A stretch of 53,437 nt of DNA from assembly GCF_007830515.1 (NCBI RefSeq), contig NZ_VLKT01000050.1, positions 1-53,437 on the forward strand, written 5' to 3'. The position numbers and the translations under genes are program-made. Every line of letters starts with the position of its first letter. Position 1 is the stretch's first letter. Below are positions 48,583 to 53,437 of the stretch, in pieces. The notes under the pieces were generated by a model that had not been told where the DNA came from, made no database searches, and saw only the letters and a program-made list of their open reading frames with translations. The DNA is from Mesorhizobium tianshanense. Its GTDB lineage: Bacteria; Pseudomonadota; Alphaproteobacteria; Rhizobiales; Rhizobiaceae.

Positions 48583-50405
48583 CCAGAATGCTGGCCAGCG
48601 TCACCGGCGTCGACGAGGCGGAGATCGCGCTTGCGGGCGGCGTCGACATCGTCGACCTGAAGGACCCGAAGGCGGGAGCGCTGGGCGCGGTATCCATTCA
48701 AACGCTCAGCCGGACGATTTCGCTGATTGCCGGCCGGGCGCCGGTCAGCGCGGTGTGCGGCGACCTGCCGATGGAACCCGAAACGATCCGCGCCAAGGCC
48801 GAAGAGATCGCCGCCACCGGCGTCGATTACGTCAAGATAGGCTTTTTTCCGTCGGCAAATGCCGCTGCTTGCGCGGCGGCGCTCGAGCCGCTCGCCGCGC
48901 GAACGAAACTGATCGCCGTGCTTTTCGCCGATCTGGCGCCGGATTTCGAGCTTTTGCCGGTATTTGCCAAACATCGCTTCCATGGCGCCATGGTCGACAC
49001 CGCGAACAAGGCGAACGGGCGGCTGCTCGACCATCTGCCGCCTGAGCAAATCCCGGGGTTCGTCGATCGAGCGAAATCGCTCGGTCTCATGGTTGGCCTG
49101 AGCGGATCGCTGGAGGCCCCCGACATTCCGCGCCTGTTGCCCTTCGCTCCCGATTTTCTCGGCTTTCGCGGGGCGCTGTGTGGCGACTCCGGCCGCACCG
49201 GTTCGATCAGCGCCGAGGCGGTTTCGCAGATCCGCGAGCTGGTTCCGGAAGTCTCCCGGGCCGGCGGCTCGTCGAGCGTCGACTACCGCCTGCTGGCGGC
49301 GAGGGGCTATTCGCCGGACACCGACCCGACGCTGGGCACGGACAAGATCTTCGTGCGGGACTTTGTCCTGCCGGTCCAGATCGGCGCTTACAGCTTCGAG
49401 CACGGCCATACACAGAAGGTGCGTTTCGACGTGACCGCCGACGTGCTGCAAGTCACCGACCATCCCGAAGACATGCGCCATGTGTTCTCCTACGACATCA
49501 TCATGGACGGCATTCGCACCATCGTTGCGCGGGGCCACGTCCAGCTTAGCGAGGCCCTGGCCGAGCAGGTGGCGACGTACATCCTGGAGAACCCGCGTGT
49601 CGTGCGCGTCACGGTAAGGGTGGAAAAGCTCGAACTCGGCCCAGGCGGCGTCGGCGTCGAGATCGAACGCAAGCGCCAATCGGCAGGCCGCGGCGTTGCC
49701 TCCGGTTCTGCCGGCCGAAAAGGCCAAAGCGCTGTTTCCCAGCCGCGACAGGAAAGGCCCGAGGTCGTCAGGCGCGCCGTCGTCAAGCTGGGCGGCAGCA
49801 CGGTCCGTGCGGCGGAACTGGAAAGCTGGATCGCGGCGCTGGCCGGTTCCAAGCTGCCGGTCGTCATCGTGCCCGGCGGCGGCCTCTTCGCCGACCAGGT
49901 GCGCGAGACGCAGATCCGCATGGATTTTTCCGACACCGCCGCCCACGCCATGGCGATCCTCGCCATGGAGCAGTTCGGCCAAATCATCCTCGACCGTGAC
50001 GAAAGGCTGGCGCCGGCACGGTCGCTGCAGGAAATGGCGCGGGCGTCGGACGCTGGGAAGGTCCCGGTGTGGCTGCCGTCGTCATTGGCCCTGTCGGCGC
50101 CGGACATTCCGGTGTCCTGGGACATCACCTCCGATTCGCTTGCCGCCTGGCTTGCCGGCAAGCTCGGCGCGAAGGCGCTGCTGCTGATCAAGCAGACCGG
50201 CGCCTTCTTCGGCAGCGACACCATCGACAGCCTGGCCACCAGAGGCATCGTCGACGCCGGCTTCGCCGCCATGCTGCCCGACGGCGTCGATTTCCATCTC
50301 GCCGGCCCGAAAGATGCCGCCGGGGCCGGGGCGCTGCTCGCGGCGGGCAATCTGCCCGGCGTCGCGATCGCGGCGCCGGTCAGGCCGGCAAGAAAAGCAG
50401 GGTAG
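48579..50405 (+). CDS. Three-domain methylofuran/pterin enzyme: MfnB-like + dihydroneopterin aldolase-like + MfnE-like kinase
   Basis: A 608-residue fusion. Residues 1-235 match DUF556/(5-formylfuran-3-yl)methyl phosphate synthase: VDIVDLKDPKAGALGAV with likely Schiff-base Lys28, and DYVKIGF with Lys86. Residues 253-365 are a FolB/dihydroneopterin aldolase-type domain: DKIFVRDFVLPVQIGAYSFE with Glu274, RVTVRVEKL with Lys350. Residues 366-395 are a Ser/Gly/Arg linker. Residues 396-605 are an amino-acid-kinase-fold domain (VVKLGGST, VVIVPGGGLFADQVR) like archaeal MfnE. It thus joins methylofuran steps with a pterin step. The start follows GGAGAAAG. Confidence 0.85.
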   Translation: MTRMLASVTGVDEAEIALAGGVDIVDLKDPKAGALGAVSIQTLSRTISLIAGRAPVSAVCGDLPMEPETIRAKAEEIAATGVDYVKIGFFPSANAAACAAALEPLAARTKLIAVLFADLAPDFELLPVFAKHRFHGAMVDTANKANGRLLDHLPPEQIPGFVDRAKSLGLMVGLSGSLEAPDIPRLLPFAPDFLGFRGALCGDSGRTGSISAEAVSQIRELVPEVSRAGGSSSVDYRLLAARGYSPDTDPTLGTDKIFVRDFVLPVQIGAYSFEHGHTQKVRFDVTADVLQVTDHPEDMRHVFSYDIIMDGIRTIVARGHVQLSEALAEQVATYILENPRVVRVTVRVEKLELGPGGVGVEIERKRQSAGRGVASGSAGRKGQSAVSQPRQERPEVVRRAVVKLGGSTVRAAELESWIAALAGSKLPVVIVPGGGLFADQVRETQIRMDFSDTAAHAMAILAMEQFGQIILDRDERLAPARSLQEMARASDAGKVPVWLPSSLALSAPDIPVSWDITSDSLAAWLAGKLGAKALLLIKQTGAFFGSDTIDSLATRGIVDAGFAAMLPDGVDFHLAGPKDAAGAGALLAAGNLPGVAIAAPVRPARKAG

Positions 50406-50408
50406 GCG

Positions 50409-50960
50409 ATGGCGACGCTGCATACGCCGCGCTGGGCATGGGTTTTGACCGGTTCCGGTCATTTTTTTACGGAGAGCTTCGCACTCATTCACCAACTCGA
50501 GCATTGCGATGTCTTCGTGTCGAAAGCCGCCAACGAAGTGCTGCGCATGTACAAGCTCAAGCTGGATTTCCCGCAGACGACGCGCGTGCTGCACGACAAG
50601 ACGGCGAGCGCGATCCCGGTCGGCGAATTCTATCACGGCGTCTATCACACGGTCGTGGTGGCGCCGGCCAGTTCCAACACGGTCGCCAAATGCGTGCACG
50701 GCATTTCCGATACGCTTGCCACCAATGTCTTTGCCCAGGCGGGAAAGTGCCGGGTGCCGGCCATCGTCTTTGCCTGCGACACCGCGCCGGAGCTCGAAAC
50801 CATGGCGCCGCATGGGCTGGTCAAGGTCTATCCGCGCAGGATCGACCTGGAGAATACCAACCTGCTGAAGAGCTTCGAGCGCACCCAGGTGGTCGAGTCG
50901 CTCGCCGATCTCGAAACCTCGGTCAGGCGGCGCCACGCCGAACTCGCAAGCCATGGCTGA
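50409..50960 (+). CDS. dmrB: Archaeal-type flavoprotein, probable dihydromethanopterin reductase (DmrB-like)
   Basis: A 183-residue FMN-binding protein of the flavoprotein/decarboxylase fold: WVLTGSGHFFTESFALI at the N-terminus, VFVSKAANEVLRMY, VVVAPASSNTVAKCVHGISDTLATN and the two-Cys segment KCRVPAIVFACDT. Archaeal-like proteins of this type in methylotrophic proteobacteria reduce dihydromethanopterin to the active tetrahydro form (DmrB). It begins 3 bp after the fusion gene and overlaps the next gene by 8 bp. A different flavoprotein role cannot be excluded. Confidence 0.72.
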   Translation: MATLHTPRWAWVLTGSGHFFTESFALIHQLEHCDVFVSKAANEVLRMYKLKLDFPQTTRVLHDKTASAIPVGEFYHGVYHTVVVAPASSNTVAKCVHGISDTLATNVFAQAGKCRVPAIVFACDTAPELETMAPHGLVKVYPRRIDLENTNLLKSFERTQVVESLADLETSVRRRHAELASHG

Positions 50961-52347
50961 GCGGCTGGTCTTCCTTACCGGCCATCTGGCCAAGGTCCGG
51001 TTGGAACGGCTGCTGGCGGGGCTTGGCGAAACCGAATTTGCGTGGGAGATCATCGACATCGGCGTCAAGGTTGCGGCGCTAATGACCGAAGACATCATCA
51101 AGCGGCGGCTCAGCCTGACAGGCGGCACCGACCGCGTCATCCTGCCCGGCCGCTATCGGGGGGACATCGAGCACCTGTCGAACCATTTCGGCGTGCCCTT
51201 CATACGCGGCCCCGACGAGATCGCCGATCTGCCGGCCTTTCTCGGCCGGGCGGGCGAGCCGCCAGACCTTTCGCGTCACGACATGCGCATCTTCGCCGAA
51301 ATCGTCGATGCGCCGATGCTGTCGGTCGAAGGGCTGGTGGCGCGGGCGCGGGCGCTGGTTGCGGCCGGCGCCGACGTCATCGATCTCGGCTGCCTGCCGG
51401 AAACGCCGTTTCCATTGCTGGAAGAGGCTGTGCTCGAGCTGAAGGCACGGGGATTTCTGGTCAGCGTCGATTCCGCCAGCACGGACGAACTGTCGATCGG
51501 CGCGCGCGCCGGTGCGGACTATCTTCTCAGCCTCGATGAGAACACGCTGCCGCTGGCCTTCGGCCACAAGGCTGTGCCGGTGCTGATCCCGTCCGCCCCC
51601 GGCGATCTTGATTCGCTCGGGCGGGCCATCGATGCGGCGCAAAAGGCCGGCGTCGCCTTCATCGCCGATCCCGTGCTCGACCCGATCCATTTCGGCTTCG
51701 CCGCCTCACTCGGGCGTTTCATCGAGGCGCGCCGCCGCTGGCCCGAGGTCGAACTGCTGATGGGCACCGGCAATCTCACCGAATTGACCGACGCCGACAG
51801 TTCCGGCGTTACCGCCGTTCTGGCCGGGCTCTGCTCGGAACTGCAGGTCCGAAACGTGCTTGCCGTGCATGTCAGCCCGCACACGCTGCGAACGATCGAG
51901 GAGCACGATATTGCCCGCCGCATCCTGTTTGCCGCGAAGAACGACGGTGCGCTGCCGCGGAGTTACCATCCGGGGCTGCTGCAGGTTCACGACCGCAAGC
52001 CGTTTACGGCCTCGACCGGCGATATCGAGGCATTAGCGGCAGAGGTGCGCGACGCGAACTTCCGCATCATGACCGCCGAGGACGGCATCCACGTCTTCAA
52101 CGGCAAGGGGCATGCGGTTGCCAGGGATGCGTTCGAACTGTTTGCCGGGCTCGGCGTTGAGGCCGATGGCGCGCACGCGTTCTACCTCGGCGCGGAACTG
52201 ATGAAGGCCGAGATCGCGTGGCGCCTCGGCAAGCGCTATGTGCAGGACGAGCCGCTCGCATGGGGCGTTGCCGCGCCGGCTCCCGAAACCGACCGCACCC
52301 GTCTTGCGGAAGCGGGCCACACGCTTCGCGCGAAGAAAGAGCGCTAA
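50953..52347 (+). CDS. DUF6513/dihydropteroate-synthase-like protein (methanopterin synthesis)
   Basis: A 464-residue protein. Residues 1-115 are the DUF6513-type N-terminus (ERLVFLTGHLAKVRLERLLAGLG, DIGVKVAALMTEDI). Residues 120-400 are a TIM-barrel related to DHPS: IVDAPMLSVEGLVARARALVAAGADVIDLGCLPETPFP, VSVDSASTDEL, FIADPVLDPIHFG and LLMGTGNLTELTDADSSG. The C-terminal part has FNGKGHAV. Archaeal homologues take part in tetrahydromethanopterin synthesis as dihydropteroate synthase. The bacterial folP at 6.0 kb is quite different. Confidence 0.85.
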   Translation: MAERLVFLTGHLAKVRLERLLAGLGETEFAWEIIDIGVKVAALMTEDIIKRRLSLTGGTDRVILPGRYRGDIEHLSNHFGVPFIRGPDEIADLPAFLGRAGEPPDLSRHDMRIFAEIVDAPMLSVEGLVARARALVAAGADVIDLGCLPETPFPLLEEAVLELKARGFLVSVDSASTDELSIGARAGADYLLSLDENTLPLAFGHKAVPVLIPSAPGDLDSLGRAIDAAQKAGVAFIADPVLDPIHFGFAASLGRFIEARRRWPEVELLMGTGNLTELTDADSSGVTAVLAGLCSELQVRNVLAVHVSPHTLRTIEEHDIARRILFAAKNDGALPRSYHPGLLQVHDRKPFTASTGDIEALAAEVRDANFRIMTAEDGIHVFNGKGHAVARDAFELFAGLGVEADGAHAFYLGAELMKAEIAWRLGKRYVQDEPLAWGVAAPAPETDRTRLAEAGHTLRAKKER

Positions 52348-52350
52348 ACC

Positions 52351-52941
52351 ATGCCCTACATTCGCGAATCGATCATCACCACGGTCAACAAGGCCGGAAC
52401 CGTCCACATCGCGCCGATCGGCATTATCGCTGAGAAGGACGGCTGGGTCATCGCGCCGTTCCGGCCGTCGGTCACGCTCGACAATCTCGCCGAAGTGCCA
52501 TTCGCCATCGCCAATTATACCGACGACGTGCGTATCTTTGCCGGCTGCCTGACCGGCCGCAAGCATTGGCCAACCGTTGGGGTTGACGGGTTTGCGGTGC
52601 CGAGGCTCGCGGCGGCGCTCGCGCATTCCGTCCTCGAAGTCGAAAGTGTCGATGACGATGGTATGCGGCCCCGCCATTTCTGCCGCGTGGTGCGGGAGGA
52701 AACGCATGCGCCGTTCACCGGCTTCAACCGCGCCAAGGCGGCGGTGCTGGAACTGGCCATCCTGGTCAGCCGGCTCGGCATGCTGCCGCGCGACAAGATC
52801 GAGGCGGAAATCGCCTACCTTTCGATTGCCATCGAAAAGACCGCTGGCGAGGGCGAAAAGGAAGCTTGGGGCTGGCTGATGCAGCGTGTCGGTGAGCACT
52901 TGGCGGCCAAGGATGCCAGTGGCGAGGATGCACGGGGCTGA
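52351..52941 (+). CDS. DUF447-family protein
   Basis: A 196-residue protein starting 3 bp after the DUF6513 gene. It opens MPYIRESIITTVNKAGTVHI followed by APIGIIAEKDGWVIAPFRPS and TLDNL, a flavin-reductase-like split barrel, with ANYTDDVRIFAGCLTG and FNRAKAAVLELAILVSRLGMLP in the helical tail. The family is shared by methanogens and H4MPT-using bacteria and is expected in C1-carrier synthesis or use, but its reaction is unknown. Last gene of the visible operon. Confidence 0.85.
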   Translation: MPYIRESIITTVNKAGTVHIAPIGIIAEKDGWVIAPFRPSVTLDNLAEVPFAIANYTDDVRIFAGCLTGRKHWPTVGVDGFAVPRLAAALAHSVLEVESVDDDGMRPRHFCRVVREETHAPFTGFNRAKAAVLELAILVSRLGMLPRDKIEAEIAYLSIAIEKTAGEGEKEAWGWLMQRVGEHLAAKDASGEDARG

Positions 52942-53437
52942 ACCGGATACGCTGAACCAGAGTAAGCGTCCGGGCTGACGCGTTTTAGCATGGTACACGG
53001 TGGCCCCTGATCTCAAACGGCAGTTTTCGATCCTTTTGCAGGCATTGAGCCCGGTATGCACGATGACCGGAGTGGGGCCGAAACCGGTCGGGCCGCTTCC
53101 GTGAAGAGTTTCGGGCGCCGGCAGGCGTACGAAAGTCCCCGAGGAAGGAACCCGCGGGCCACAGGCGATGGCTATGGGGATTTCGGATTTCGGCAGATGT
53201 CGGCGATTGCGCGACCGCCGTCGGGAAGCTCTGGGGTGAATGCGGACAGACCGCTTCGTTGCGCCTCCGCGCGGTGTTGTCGGGACGGTGGGCAGCTGGG
53301 CGCGGCCCTGTCGGCGCCGATGATCACCATGGACGCGCGTGGGTTCGCCGCCGGAGGCTGAGTGCCTGCAGCTGAAGGCGGAACCATTCCATGCCGGGTC
53401 ATGGCGTGCTGCTGCTCCCGGTCGACGGGGAACCGTG
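52942..53437. other. Gene-free right end of the window
   Basis: 496 bp. Open frames are present on both strands but none has a plausible start signal, family motif or coding-like composition. No tRNA or IS is seen. The stretch may be a spacer or the far part of something that continues to the right. Confidence 0.4.

Noticed and set aside
47034..49982. A 982-codon minus-strand frame joining the binding protein to sequence antisense to the fusion gene
   Set aside because: Only the part from ATG 48275 on has a signal peptide and family motifs. Upstream it reads the wrong strand of a gene with clear domains.
1..53437. CRISPR arrays, rRNA or tRNA genes, prophage or integrase genes
   Set aside because: I saw no regularly spaced repeats, cloverleaf-like sequence, rRNA core segments or phage genes. 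The only transposase is the fragment at the left edge.

Overview
The window looks like chromosome of an alphaproteobacterium of the Rhizobiales, most likely Mesorhizobium/Phyllobacteriaceae-like. This is inferred from high-GC codon use, a rhizobial-type palindromic intergenic repeat near 16.5 kb and the gene families present. Its core is a C1 island combining lanthanide-type methanol oxidation, PQQ synthesis, a complete-looking Calvin cycle operon and genes for methanopterin/methylofuran-type C1 carriers. That suggests a facultative methylotroph able to oxidise methanol to CO2 and refix it through RuBisCO.

Layout. 0-6.9 kb: a cut-off IS5-type transposase, selD, a START-domain pseudogene with an in-frame stop, a LysE exporter, a GFA/START gene pair, a MocR-type regulator with a clear palindromic operator, and a folate-type folP. 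6.9-14.5 kb (all minus): xoxF-xoxG-xoxJ-CxxxCW protein-pqqABCDE, with strong hairpins after xoxF and after pqqA that probably set unequal expression. 15.1-20.35 kb: a small secreted cysteine protein (plus), then a minus-strand operon of a 69-aa protein, an ABC importer (binding protein, permease, ATPase), an MBL-fold hydrolase and a SoxYZ-fusion carrier, i.e. a quinoprotein-linked relay of unknown job. 20.35-21.8 kb: a 57-aa gene framed by an 18-bp inverted repeat, then a class I cytochrome c. 21.8-32.9 kb: cbbF-P-T-A-L-S-X-E-thioredoxin-cbbZ (minus) divergent from cbbR.

32.9-42.7 kb is accessory: two TetR regulators, an RND efflux pair, a stand-alone FabF, an FtsZ N-terminal scrap, an NTF2-like protein, and an HxlR regulator with a secreted protein and an SDR. 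42.8-48.3 kb: a second 66-aa protein homologous to the 69-aa one, then the PQQ-associated ABC-2 transporter set (binding protein, beta-propeller, cupredoxin-like protein, ATPase, permease, exported protein). 48.3-52.9 kb (plus): cofactor synthesis, with a three-domain fusion (MfnB-like, dihydroneopterin-aldolase-like, MfnE-like kinase), an archaeal-type flavoprotein (DmrB-like), a DHPS-like DUF6513 protein and a DUF447 protein.

How it fits together (inference): XoxF with PQQ oxidises methanol in the periplasm and passes electrons to XoxG. The methanopterin-type carrier genes support cytoplasmic C1 oxidation to formate and CO2, and the cbb operon under CbbR refixes CO2. The two quinoprotein-associated transport clusters and the paired miniproteins are the least explained parts. 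The best candidates for something undescribed are the three-domain cofactor enzyme, the miniprotein family and the ABC importer/MBL/SoxYZ operon.
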